A DNA stretch of 64,000 nucleotides from JAPPLB01 sp965206655 (GTDB lineage Bacteria > Acidobacteriota > Terriglobia > Bryobacterales > UBA6623). Positions within the stretch are counted from its first letter, which is position 1. Each line of letters starts with the position of its first letter. Both the position numbers and the translations under genes were made by a program. The notes beneath the pieces are model-generated. The model did no database searches, was not told where the DNA came from, and was given only the letters and a program-made list of their open reading frames with translations. Positions 33,946 through 42,508 of the stretch are shown here, piece after piece. The stretch is from the NCBI GenBank assembly GCA_965206655.1, contig CBDBKC010000038.1:1798001-1862000 (forward strand). Reading direction: 5' to 3'.

Positions 33946-35178
33946 TTACAAGATGGGATGCGGCGGAAGCCGGGGATCGTCAGAAATCTCGCCGTGATGC
34001 ACACTGTACAGCATTTTGTTGCGCTCAGTGAGATAGAGCGGATGCAGCTCGGGGACAACGACCCGCAACACTTCGAAGCCGCCGTCTCGAACCACGGGGG
34101 CCGTCACGTCGGCCACATAAACGTGGAAGCCGCGGTCGAGCAAGGCAGCCTGGGCCTCGTTCAGTGTGATGGTCTTTGCGGCGAGATCACTATAGGCAAC
34201 CCGCTCCGGACTTGCCAGCCAGAAATCGAGGTCTGGCACTCGCTCCCCCGGATACCAGTGGTCGAGACGTGCTTCGATCGTGCTCGGACCCCCTTCGTTT
34301 TCGGATACGGCGTGTGAGGGGTTCCCATAGAGTCTCGCCGGGTTGCGTGTTTGAATGGACTCGAATAGGGCGGATAGAATCGCGTCCTCGTAGTTCAAAT
34401 CGGCTGCGCAGCCGACGTTGATCGCCGGGCCCAATCCGGTCCGGTCGATTGAGACAGCTACCACGGCGGGAATACCAAGATCCGTCGTCACGTCCAGGAT
34501 GCAGGGTTCAAGGTGGTAGCGCCGCAGATACTCGATCGCCTCGCGGATCTGGCCGCTGAAGTCTTCGACCCGTGGTGGACTTTCTCGCTTGAGATAGCTA
34601 CTCATCGCCGCATCCCGCTCAACCACCTCCAGCAGGCCGGACTGGAACGCCCGTTCGGTGCTGCGGCGTCCCAAGGCCGCGCCGGTACTGATCTGTTCCC
34701 GACGGATGAGAAACTCGTGGTGGAAATCAGACAGAAAGACGAGCTGCGCCGGAATCGCGACTTCTTCCTGCCCGCCGATGTTCCGTGCCGGCCACCATCC
34801 GTATTCCGATTCGGCTACTTGGCGCTCGAACGATGAGAAATCGTCGAATTGGGGGCGCGAGTGTACTCGGAAGACAGCCGGCTCCACCGCGCCCGGCACC
34901 TCGCTGGCCGTCCCTCGCGGAAAGCCATCCGCCGGTGGGTTCGTGAGGCAAAGACGCTCGACACACTCGGCCACCGATTGCAGGCGGGCAAGTTCGGGGT
35001 CGGGGTGGAAACCTGATCCGTTCACTCCCTCGACGGATGGAAATAGCTCGGCTGCCTGCTGGGTGGGATAGCAAAGGAACGCGGGAAACTTGGGCTCGTC
35101 GGTAAATGACGGCACTTCTTGCTCGGGGGCTGTTAGGCCGAGCGCCCCCAAAGCGTTGCGGGTGTCGGTGAGCGTCAT
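33946..35178 (-). CDS. YcaO-domain cyclodehydratase (SagD-like)
   Basis: A 410-residue YcaO protein, expected to use ATP to turn Cys/Ser/Thr of a precursor peptide into azolines. ATP-site signatures are visible as QSVAECVERLCL and GLLEVVERDAA, with ALFESIQTRNPA later. The C-terminus LPPHPIL keeps the Pro-rich tail (PxPxP type) that azoline-forming YcaO enzymes use in catalysis. The start is ATG at 35178. Its partner is SagB just downstream, and a candidate precursor is encoded 236 bp upstream in the same direction. No ocin-ThiF partner is present, so it may act as a standalone YcaO (inference). Confidence 0.92.
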   Translation of the reverse strand: MTLTDTRNALGALGLTAPEQEVPSFTDEPKFPAFLCYPTQQAAELFPSVEGVNGSGFHPDPELARLQSVAECVERLCLTNPPADGFPRGTASEVPGAVEPAVFRVHSRPQFDDFSSFERQVAESEYGWWPARNIGGQEEVAIPAQLVFLSDFHHEFLIRREQISTGAALGRRSTERAFQSGLLEVVERDAAMSSYLKRESPPRVEDFSGQIREAIEYLRRYHLEPCILDVTTDLGIPAVVAVSIDRTGLGPAINVGCAADLNYEDAILSALFESIQTRNPARLYGNPSHAVSENEGGPSTIEARLDHWYPGERVPDLDFWLASPERVAYSDLAAKTITLNEAQAALLDRGFHVYVADVTAPVVRDGGFEVLRVVVPELHPLYLTERNKMLYSVHHGEISDDPRLPPHPIL

Positions 35179-35414
35179 CGTCGGCAGTCCGCTCTTCCAG
35201 CGGCGGGGCTACCCGCCCCCAAACATGGGTGAGGTGGGAGTACCGTTAGTGGCACTCGTACCGCTCACAAACAGTTCGGAGGGAGGGGCCCGCTTGAGTG
35301 AATATACGAGACTCCGTCGATCCAGCCGTAGACGGCCCGATGGCCTGACCGCCTATGGCGACGATCGGATGGAGAAATGTTCGACGGGGCCGCTCGTGGC
35401 CGCTCCCACACCCG

Positions 35415-35747
35415 CTAGCGCGCCAGGCCACCCTGACATGAGAAAGCCCGTGCGGGGCTGTTCTTCGCCGCGGAAGACCCTTGCGCATCAACGCAACTCC
35501 TAACAGGCAAACTCGTCCGAGGCTCCTGTGCAACGCAACTGGCAGCGAGGCGAGGTGCCTTCAAGGAGCAACTCGCGGCTAGGTGAGGCCCCTGAGGACT
35601 GCAACTCGCGGCTAAGTGAGACCCCTGCAAAATGCAACTTGCAGCCGAACTCCCGCTCATCGTTACGGACGCGCCGAACACATAGGATGCATTCTCAATC
35701 GCGGAGGCCTGTGTCATCAGACCAGACGAACTTGTTGATATGGACAT
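35415..35747 (-). CDS. Candidate multi-core RiPP precursor peptide
   Basis: A 110-residue open frame with a good ribosome site (GAGGGAG, 8 nt upstream of ATG at 35747). Residues 1-33 (MSISTSSSGLMTQASAIENA onward) would be the leader. Residues 34-77 are four 11-residue units, SAASCILQGSH, LAASCSPQGPH, LAASCSLKAPR and LAASCVAQEPR. Ser-Cys recurs at 37-38, 48-49, 59-60 and 70-71, with a fifth after a longer gap at 84-85. Each unit offers Cys/Ser sites for the downstream YcaO and SagB enzymes. The tail has SSAAKNSP and a last Cys. This is an inference from repeat, position and enzymes. I know no homologue. Confidence 0.65.
   Translation of the reverse strand: MSISTSSSGLMTQASAIENASYVFGASVTMSGSSAASCILQGSHLAASCSPQGPHLAASCSLKAPRLAASCVAQEPRTSLPVRSCVDAQGSSAAKNSPARAFSCQGGLAR
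35535..35650 (-). repeat. 33-bp in-frame tandem repeat (four AGTTGC units)
   Basis: AGTTGC (Ser-Cys codons, read GCAACT on the plus strand) starts at 35535, 35568, 35601 and 35634, exactly 33 bp apart, with a fifth at 35493 (42 bp away). The period is in frame (11 codons), and neighbouring units differ mostly by substitutions, not frameshifts. That fits selection on the peptide. Confidence 0.85.
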
Positions 35748-35822
35748 AAGGCGAACTCCCTCTCACACACGGAACGTTGGACCATTGTAGCCGAGGACGG
35801 GGAATGGTGTAAACACCGAGTC

Positions 35823-37190
35823 TTGTCTCATGCAAGATGAGCCTGAAGGAGGAGTTAGTTTCTCACACAAGATGAGCCTGAAGGGTGGGGGAGTGAGCAT
35901 GCTGGGGATTGACCATCCACATGCAAGACGGCAAGACGCTGAGCCTGGAGCAGATACGGCAGTTTCTGGAGGCCAGCGATGAAATACGATTCAAGGGCAA
36001 AGGGCGTGCCGAGATCTACGCCTGGGTGGCGCAAACGCTGTGCCGGCAGCGCTACAGCGGGCAAGACCGAGCCGCCAAAGGACTGCTGCGGCAATATCTG
36101 GCCAAGATGACGGGACTGAGCCGGGCGCAGGTCACCCGACTGATCCGCCAATATCGGCAGAGGGGTGAGCTGGTACCTGCCCGCTATCGGCGGCATCGCT
36201 TTGCCGGCAAGTACACGGCGGCCGATATCGAGCGGCTGGCGGCCGTCGATGAAGCACACGAAACCCTCAGCGGCCCGGCCACGCGCAAGATCCTGCAGCG
36301 GGAATATCACAAGTACCAGCAGAGTGAATATGAGCGGTTGGCGGAGATCTCGGTGGCCCACATCTATCGACTGCGGCGGCACAGGGTGTACCGCCAGCGG
36401 CGGCTGCATTTCACCAAGACTCGGCCCAGCGCGGTGTCGATCGGCGAGCGGCGGCGGCCCAACCCGCGGGGCCAACCCGGCTACCTGCGAGTGGATACGG
36501 TACATCAAGGAGATCGCGACGGCGTGAAGGGCGTCTATCACATCAACGCGGTGGATGAAGTGACCCAGTGGCAAGTGGTCGGCGCCACGGCGGCCATTAG
36601 CGAAGCCTGGCTGGAGCCGTTGCTCAAGGCCATGCTGGAGCAGTTCCCCTTTCGCCTGCGCGGCTTCCATTCCGACAACGGCAGCGAGTTCCTCAACGGC
36701 ACGGTGGAAAAATTACTGAACAAGCTGCTGATCGAACAGACCAAGTCGCGGCCGAGGCACACCAACGACAACGGCTTGGTGGAATCGAAAAACGGCGCCG
36801 TGATCCGCAAGCACATGGGGCATACGCACATCGCGGCGCCGCACGCGGCGCGCATCCAGCGCTTCTATCAACAGCACTTCAATCCCTATTTGAACTTCCA
36901 CCGGCCCTGCGGACAACCCGAACTGCTGACCGACGCCAAAGGCAAGCAGAAGCGCGTGTATCGCCACTATCAGACCCCTTGGGAAACCTTCCAGAAGTTG
37001 CCGCGGGCCGCCGACTATCTCAAGCCCGGGCAGGCGATCAAGGCCCTCGACCGTATTGCTCAGGCCGAAAGCGACACTGCGGCGGCGCGGCGGATGCAAC
37101 AAGCCAAGAGCAAGCTGTTTGCGAGTTTCGCATCCGCGAACCTGCCGCGCCGCGCGACGGGAGAAGGGCTGCGGAAATGACGGGCGATGG
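35823..37190 (+). mobile_element. Integrase-type insertion sequence (IS481-like or ISNCY), right end unclear
   Basis: The left end shows two direct copies of TCTCA-x-GCAAGATGAGCCTGAAG-type sequence (near 35828 and 35860), the probable transposase binding sites. I cannot find the matching right inverted end, so the 37190 limit is approximate. It sits about 75 bp upstream of the precursor ORF and may have displaced its promoter. Confidence 0.6.
35909..37180 (+). CDS. Integrase-core (rve) transposase
   Basis: A 423-residue DDE integrase-core transposase with an N-terminal helix-turn-helix region (LSRAQVTRLIRQYRQRGEL), the catalytic Asp in YLRVDTVHQGDRDG, the second Asp in RGFHSDNGSEF and Glu in NGLVESKNGAVIRKH. 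The start is at 35909. It resembles IS481-type proteins, but ISNCY is also possible. Confidence 0.85.
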   Translation: MTIHMQDGKTLSLEQIRQFLEASDEIRFKGKGRAEIYAWVAQTLCRQRYSGQDRAAKGLLRQYLAKMTGLSRAQVTRLIRQYRQRGELVPARYRRHRFAGKYTAADIERLAAVDEAHETLSGPATRKILQREYHKYQQSEYERLAEISVAHIYRLRRHRVYRQRRLHFTKTRPSAVSIGERRRPNPRGQPGYLRVDTVHQGDRDGVKGVYHINAVDEVTQWQVVGATAAISEAWLEPLLKAMLEQFPFRLRGFHSDNGSEFLNGTVEKLLNKLLIEQTKSRPRHTNDNGLVESKNGAVIRKHMGHTHIAAPHAARIQRFYQQHFNPYLNFHRPCGQPELLTDAKGKQKRVYRHYQTPWETFQKLPRAADYLKPGQAIKALDRIAQAESDTAAARRMQQAKSKLFASFASANLPRRATGEGLRK

Positions 37191-37300
37191 GAAAATGCTC
37201 ACCGTACTCAAGCCGGAAGAACCCCGACCTCCGCGGCGACCCACCATCCCCACCGAGGCTTGCGTCCTCCAAACCAACGTTGTTCGAGCGTCAACATCTC

Positions 37301-38587
37301 TCAATCCCGGTTTGCGGAGCCCGAAAGTACGGGATCGACCTTCAGACCCAACTTCGAACACCTGTCGCAAAGATAGGGAACCGAACAACGTGTTCTCCGG
37401 CACGCGATCGAGCCGATCTGAGCATGGAAGATGCGAGAGAGGTGGTCCATCCACTCACCCTTGAGCAGCACCAAGTCTCCCTCGCCCGTATTCTCGCCGA
37501 GCCATTCAGCGCTTTCCGTGACATCGGCCGCCGTGTGTATTCGGTTGGGCGGCATGCCGGCGTTTAGCGCGGCGGCGCGTACCTCGAGCGCCTGCTCCCC
37601 AACAAGAAGCGCGGTATCGCAAGAAGCCGCGACCAGCTCACCCAGGGTTCGGGTTGCCTCGGAGCGCCCGCCTGCGGCTTCGGTTGCCCGGCCGATCACG
37701 GCGACCCGCCGCCGTGCTTGAGCTTCGCGCAGAATCCCGAGCGCAACGCGATAGGTGGGCAGGCCGCCATTGTACTCATCACGCAGCAGCATGGCGCCAT
37801 TGGGCAGCTCGCACGGCTCCAGACGAGCTTGAAATGGCTCGACTCCCTGCAATGCTTCGACCGCCTGACGCGCTGTCACACCCAGCCCGATGGCGGTTGC
37901 GATCGCCGCCAGCACCGAAGGCGCCCAGTGCGTTCCCACAAGCCGGGTCCGCAATTCATAGGATTCATGACCGGCATGGACCCGCATCTTCATTCGCTCC
38001 GGCCACACCCCGCTCACTTCTTCCCCCCAAATATCACATTCGGACGACAGCCCGAAGCGAATGACTCGACACGGAACATTGTCGGCAAGCGAGGCTACGC
38101 GGGCGTCGTCGGCATTGAGTACCGCGAGATCTTGCGGTTTGAGATAGCGCATGATTTGCGCTTTCTCGCTTAAGACAGTATCCAGATCTTTGAAACTCGC
38201 CATGTGCCGGCGTGCCACGCCCGTCATGACTACGACGTTGGGTTTGATCATCAAGGCCGAGCGCCACATGCGGCCCTTCTTAATGATCCCCACCTCCATC
38301 ACCGCAAAGCGGTGGCGCCGCCGCAAGTGCAACAGGGTCCACGTAAGAGCGAATCGGCCGTTCGAGTCACCGTTGGTGATTGTGGAGAAGCGGGGAGACA
38401 GGATCTGGGAAAGACACTTCGCCGCGGTCGACTTCCCCATGCTGCCCACGATCGCGACGACCGTGGTACCGGACAGACAGCGGCGCCACAACGCGGCGGC
38501 CGCGACCGCCGGGAGGTTGCAGACAGCCAGCGCCCGCCGATAGGCCTGATAGAAATCCCACCGCATCAATGCGAACGGCCCGCCCAA
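37301..38587 (-). CDS. Mur-ligase-like (MurF-type) ATP ligase with C-terminal Cys cluster
   Basis: A 428-residue protein of the Mur ligase superfamily. The P-loop is VGSMGKSTAAKCL, the central domain has AVMEVGIIKKGRM, and the C-terminal domain is VLLKGEWMDHL-like. The first domain is reduced compared with MurF (about 450), so it is not a standard peptidoglycan enzyme. The extra C-terminus contains C-x4-C-x5-C-x2-C (CRRTRCSVPYLCDRC), a possible zinc site. The true substrate is unknown. It lies 25 bp downstream of the PNPOx-like gene in one operon. Confidence 0.75.
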   Translation of the reverse strand: MGGPFALMRWDFYQAYRRALAVCNLPAVAAAALWRRCLSGTTVVAIVGSMGKSTAAKCLSQILSPRFSTITNGDSNGRFALTWTLLHLRRRHRFAVMEVGIIKKGRMWRSALMIKPNVVVMTGVARRHMASFKDLDTVLSEKAQIMRYLKPQDLAVLNADDARVASLADNVPCRVIRFGLSSECDIWGEEVSGVWPERMKMRVHAGHESYELRTRLVGTHWAPSVLAAIATAIGLGVTARQAVEALQGVEPFQARLEPCELPNGAMLLRDEYNGGLPTYRVALGILREAQARRRVAVIGRATEAAGGRSEATRTLGELVAASCDTALLVGEQALEVRAAALNAGMPPNRIHTAADVTESAEWLGENTGEGDLVLLKGEWMDHLSRIFHAQIGSIACRRTRCSVPYLCDRCSKLGLKVDPVLSGSANRD

Positions 38588-38612
38588 CCCGGGCGCGGTC
38601 CGTTTTTCAAGA

Positions 38613-39110
38613 CTACCAAGCAGCGTGTTTGTAACGCTGAGGCCAGTCCACGCCCTGCCATGTCCGCAGCTTGATCGGTGTGACCCGCACGAGCCAGCGC
38701 GGTTCCACCATGGTGGGCTCCAGGTAGAGTGGCCCGTCCTCGCCCAGGTAGCGGACCGACATCCGGCGGGCGATGTCGACCCATTGGCCGCCCAAATTGG
38801 GCTCCTCCAGAATCTCCGCCTCGCCCTTCACGAGTACACGGCGGTTGAAACGCGTCGATTCGTCGATGCAGAGAAAGCATCGCTTGTCGCGCTGGAGATG
38901 TCTCGCCCAGGCCGATTTTGCGCGGGGCACGATGAAGAAAGCGCCGTCGTTGTATTCGAACCAGCACGGTACCACGTAGGGCCAACCGTCTTTGTCGAGA
39001 CATCCTAAGCGGCAGAACTGTCCCTCATCGAGAAACGCCGTCAACTCCTCGTCATTGAGCTTCCCGACCCGGCCCCGCCACTCTTCTTTGCCTGTCTGCT
39101 CTTCCGACAT
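38613..39110 (-). CDS. Pyridoxamine 5'-phosphate oxidase-like (FMN/F420-binding) protein
   Basis: A 165-residue split-barrel flavoprotein-like protein. N-terminal FCRLGCLDKDGWPYVVPCWF and the RNLRxDP-type region RHLQRDKRCFLCIDE define the fold. The enzyme could use FMN, F420 or heme, and the sequence does not decide. It is 8 bp downstream of alkD and before the Mur-like gene. Confidence 0.85.
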   Translation of the reverse strand: MSEEQTGKEEWRGRVGKLNDEELTAFLDEGQFCRLGCLDKDGWPYVVPCWFEYNDGAFFIVPRAKSAWARHLQRDKRCFLCIDESTRFNRRVLVKGEAEILEEPNLGGQWVDIARRMSVRYLGEDGPLYLEPTMVEPRWLVRVTPIKLRTWQGVDWPQRYKHAAW

Positions 39111-39118
39111 TTTCGGTT

Positions 39119-39862
39119 CTACTCCCCTCCGAGACGGATTCGAATTAGATCGTTCCCTTCAAATAGCCCTGCCTGCGCTGCTCGGGAAAAACGTTCAATC
39201 GCATAGCGGAGCATGGTGCGAGGCATTGCGCGGTAGTGCTTGCCCAGAAAACCTTCCTCGACTTCGCGGTCGCGGTTTCCTGCTTCGCGCAGCATCCATC
39301 CTACCGCCTTGTGAATCAGGTCTTCCGTATCCTCCACCAAGCGCTGTGCGACCTTCAGCGTCCATACAAAATCATTCCGCCTGATGAAGTGGTAGGTGGC
39401 GATGATCGCAATCCGCCTTTCCCACAGACTGGCGGACTCGGCCAAGCTGAGTAGAGTGTCACGGTTCTCGTCCTCCAGATAGCCCCCAACGATGTGGTAC
39501 GCCGAAGCGTCGACCAGGTCCCAGTTGTTCACGAAGCGGGTGTGCTTGATGTAGAAATCGTAGATAGCCTTGCGGTGTCGCTGATCGCCTTTTTCAAACT
39601 GAAGCACCAAGACAAACAGCGCCAATAGCCGCTCCTCATGAACTTCCGACCCCAGAAGCTTCCGAACCTCACGCAGCGGCAGACCTCGAAATCTCCGCGA
39701 TAACTTGCGTATGTCAGGGACCTTCAGTCCCAGAAAGACATCCCCTTCGCCGTACTCGCCCGGACCCGTCTTGAAGAATCGCTTCGAGTGCTCCGCCCGG
39801 GCGGGGTCAGCCAGCTCCCGTAGTAGGGACCTGGCCCGTTCGAGGTCGGACGCCCCCGCCAC
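39119..39862 (-). CDS. DNA-alkylation repair enzyme AlkD (HEAT-like repeats)
   Basis: A 247-residue HEAT-like repeat glycosylase of the AlkD family that removes alkylated bases. Motifs are FFKTGPGEYGEGDVFLGLKV at the start, DLVDASAYHIVGGYL in the middle and LIHKAVGWMLREAGNRD (the helix with the catalytic region) near the C-terminus. I choose GTG at 39862, because it is 2 nt after the true stop of the upstream oxidoreductase (TGA at 39865-39867). The longer frame reaching 40993 is an artefact of a frameshift in that gene. Confidence 0.88.
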   Translation of the reverse strand: MAGASDLERARSLLRELADPARAEHSKRFFKTGPGEYGEGDVFLGLKVPDIRKLSRRFRGLPLREVRKLLGSEVHEERLLALFVLVLQFEKGDQRHRKAIYDFYIKHTRFVNNWDLVDASAYHIVGGYLEDENRDTLLSLAESASLWERRIAIIATYHFIRRNDFVWTLKVAQRLVEDTEDLIHKAVGWMLREAGNRDREVEEGFLGKHYRAMPRTMLRYAIERFSRAAQAGLFEGNDLIRIRLGGE

Positions 39863-39864
39863 TC

Positions 39865-40993
39865 TCAAGCCTCGCCGAACTTCTTGCGGAACAGATCGGC
39901 GAAATGTTCCTCCGGCCGATTTGGCAGGTCGACAGGCGCTTTCCAGTTTTCGGGCACATCCCGTGAGTCGAACCGGTTTGCCTTCATTTTCAAGAATTGA
40001 ATGGAAGCCCGCCAGATAGACATCGCTCTTATGCTCGATCTGCTCGAAGCTTTGCGGCATCTTATCCGTCATCGCCATAAGCTGAAACTCCCAGATCGTC
40101 GGCGCCCATGCTTCGGTACGGTTGAAGGGATACTCCGCTCCCGTCCGAATCAGGAAGCCTTCACCGCCGTAAGCATCGCGCGTGTGAATCCGCACCGTGC
40201 CCCATGACCCGCTCACCTCGTGCAAAGTTCCATAGAAACGGCGGCCTCCTGGATCCTGGTGCTCAAAGGTGACGACGCCCGGTGGGTTGTGCCATTTTTC
40301 GGCCTGATAGGCGACCGACACAATCGGATTCCCGGCCTCGCAGATTGCGCGGCAACACATCCAAACTCCGTGGATGCCGTGCGTCGCGTAGTCATCAAAC
40401 GAATTCGTGGCGCTATAGCAGACGATCTCTTTGTCGCCGGCCCACTTCTTGGCGCGGGTTATCGCCTCTGTGTGCTCATGCGAGGAAGGGCACATGATCG
40501 TCGCACCGTGTTTCTTCGCCAAATCGATCATCCCGCGCGCCTTCGCCCGCGTGTTCGAGAACGGCCGATTGATCAGGTTCGGTATGCCCGCCTTGAGGTA
40601 CGGTTCATGCAGGATGTGGTTCCAGGGGTAGTTGTAAAAACCGCCCGAGATGACGGCGTCTACCTTGCCGACCATGTCGTCGAAGTTCTCGACAGGTTCG
40701 CACCCGAACTTGCGAGCGAAGGCCTCCGACTTTTCACGCTCGATTTCCCAGCAATGCGTGATGTGCATGCCGGTCAGAGATATCTCATCCTCGCCGGGAC
40801 GAGGGTTGATCATCGGTCCCCAAATCGCGTTGAGATGAGAGTACTCGACAACGTTCAGACAGCCGATTCGTAACGGCCGATTCGGCGGGGTGTTGGTCGA
40901 TTGCGCGGACGCAAGTCCGGCCGCCAGCGATGCTCCGGCAACGGAGCCTTGCCGCAGAAATCGGCGGCGGTCAACCTGAGTATTCGATGCCAT
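39865..40993 (-). pseudogene. Tat-exported Gfo/Idh/MocA oxidoreductase, frameshifted near its 3' end
   Basis: The N-terminus has a Tat signal (RRRFLRQGSVAGASLAAGLA) and then a Rossmann domain (RIGCLNVVEYSHLNAIWGP). The frame is normal for about 335 residues. It then loses its conserved C-terminus, which appears in another frame: DSRDVPENWKAPVDLPNRPE through FADLFRKKFGEA and a stop. One extra base (about 39975-39995, where GAAAATGAAGG is a likely slip site) accounts for the change, because 1129 bp is 376 codons plus 1. It may be a real mutation or a sequencing error. If the read is right, the protein continues into AlkD as a fusion. Confidence 0.85.
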
Positions 40994-41089
40994 GGGGTCT
41001 CCTCAACAGAAAGCCCTAACAAGGTACCGAACCGGGAGTCAAATGTCGATCGCGCACCGCCCGGCCATCGCGGCCGTGGCCGGGGGTGA

Positions 41090-42253
41090 TCAGTTCCCCG
41101 AGCCATCCTGACCGGCGCCATCCTGCCCCGAGCCATCCTGAACGGAGCGCGCCCACCAGATAACTTCGCAATCCGGACGCGCCGCTTGAAAACGAGCCAG
41201 TCCTTCCGACGTAACATTCGTACCGCCCACGTACAACCGGCGCAAGGTTCGGCTCTGCTGAAGAGCATCCAGAGTCGCGTCGCCGACTTCGGTGGATGTC
41301 AGACGCAGCGAATCGATTTCGCCGAGCGTCGCCAGTACAGCGGCCGCGGCATCGCCTATCTTTGGGGCATGAGCCAAGCTGAGGATTCGTAGTTTCGGGA
41401 GCTTCGCCAGCACCGCGAGGTCTTCGTGATCGACGTACGTGCGGTCGAGACTGATCTCGCGCAACTCGACGAGCGTGCTTAGTTTCGGAAGCGAGCGCAG
41501 CTCCTTACGCCGCGCAAGCTCATGCCCGGGGCGGTCAAGTCCGCGGTCAGACAGATTCGCCCCCGCCAGGTTCAGCGACTCGAGTTGCGTCAGCCTTCCC
41601 AGCTTTCCCATGTTGGAATCATTCAATGCAATACCCCACAGGCCCGAATCGACACGCTGAATCCCGCTCACGTCCAAGTGCCGCAATGAGGGGACCAGCC
41701 GCAGCAGCTCCAGTCCCGGCCCCAGAATACGATTCCCTCCCATTCCAAGCTTCTCGAGACGTGTCAATTCCGCCAGCTCTTCGAAACCGCTGTCCGTTAT
41801 CTCGGTATGACCGATGTCAAGGTTCTTCAGCGACGTGAGTGAAGCAAGGTGGCCGAAGACGCGACTCGTGACCTTCGTGCCATGCAAGCTCAGCCGTTCC
41901 AGATCTTCCCAGTGCTTGATGTGGGCAACGCCGCTGTCCGTCACGTACTCGGCGTAGCGCAAACTCAGTTCGCGAACATTCGTGAGCCCCTTGAGGTGCT
42001 CGAGCCCTATGTCAGTGATCTTGGTCTGCGAGAGATCGATTTCCTCGACGCTCGATAGAGTGCCGAGCAGCGCCAAATCGGCGTCCGTCACCCAAGTCGA
42101 CGCAAGGACGACGCCAACGACTCCACCGGCGCCATCCCGGTTGACGGAGCCACCCTCGGCTGTCAGGCGTTCCAGAACCCCTTGCTCGGAAAGCTCCGCC
42201 GCCGCCGAGGGTAGAGCCATCCAACACAACAAAAGCGACAAGCACCGGATCAT
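41090..42253 (-). CDS. Secreted leucine-rich-repeat protein
   Basis: A 387-residue protein with a signal peptide (MIRCLSLLLCWMALPSAAAE) and about 11 LRR units of the type LxxLxxLDLSxTxITD (EEIDLSQTKITDIGLEHLKG is an example). The C-terminus ends in a short repeat (SVQDGSGQDGAGQDGSGN), coded by a 15-bp tandem unit near 41100-41140. Such proteins are common in Planctomycetes-like and Acidobacteriota-like genomes. The role is unknown. Confidence 0.82.
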   Translation of the reverse strand: MIRCLSLLLCWMALPSAAAELSEQGVLERLTAEGGSVNRDGAGGVVGVVLASTWVTDADLALLGTLSSVEEIDLSQTKITDIGLEHLKGLTNVRELSLRYAEYVTDSGVAHIKHWEDLERLSLHGTKVTSRVFGHLASLTSLKNLDIGHTEITDSGFEELAELTRLEKLGMGGNRILGPGLELLRLVPSLRHLDVSGIQRVDSGLWGIALNDSNMGKLGRLTQLESLNLAGANLSDRGLDRPGHELARRKELRSLPKLSTLVELREISLDRTYVDHEDLAVLAKLPKLRILSLAHAPKIGDAAAAVLATLGEIDSLRLTSTEVGDATLDALQQSRTLRRLYVGGTNVTSEGLARFQAARPDCEVIWWARSVQDGSGQDGAGQDGSGN

Positions 42254-42508
42254 GTCGATCCCATTCTAACCCTCCGTTTTGGGAAGCAGGCCCGGACAAG
42301 ATTCGGGTGGTTCATGTGGCTGCCTCTTCGGTCGCCGCACCGAGAGCCATATGTCTTTTCCCGAGCAGAACCTTTCTTGGCCCATTGGCTTGCCAGCCCC
42401 AACCTGACGAGGACGTTCTTCTAGATCATAGGCAGGTGTCGAGACGTTCTACTACCGCGGGCAAAGCAACACATTACAAGTGGCTTAGCAGGGGACTCCA
42501 GCCTTTAG
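42254..42508. other. Intergenic, no supported gene
   Basis: About 255 bp between the LRR gene and IS200 copy 2. I see no gene and no clear motif. The promoter of the minus-strand LRR gene should be near 42260. Confidence 0.5.

Noticed and set aside
35246..35533. Alternative peptide ORF between YcaO and the precursor
   Set aside because: Arg-rich, partly overlapping the repeat ORF in another frame; no ribosome site and no core-like repeat.
39119..40993. A single 624-residue oxidoreductase-AlkD fusion protein
   Set aside because: The oxidoreductase C-terminus exists in another frame and ends just before the alkD GTG start, so a one-base frameshift is a better explanation.
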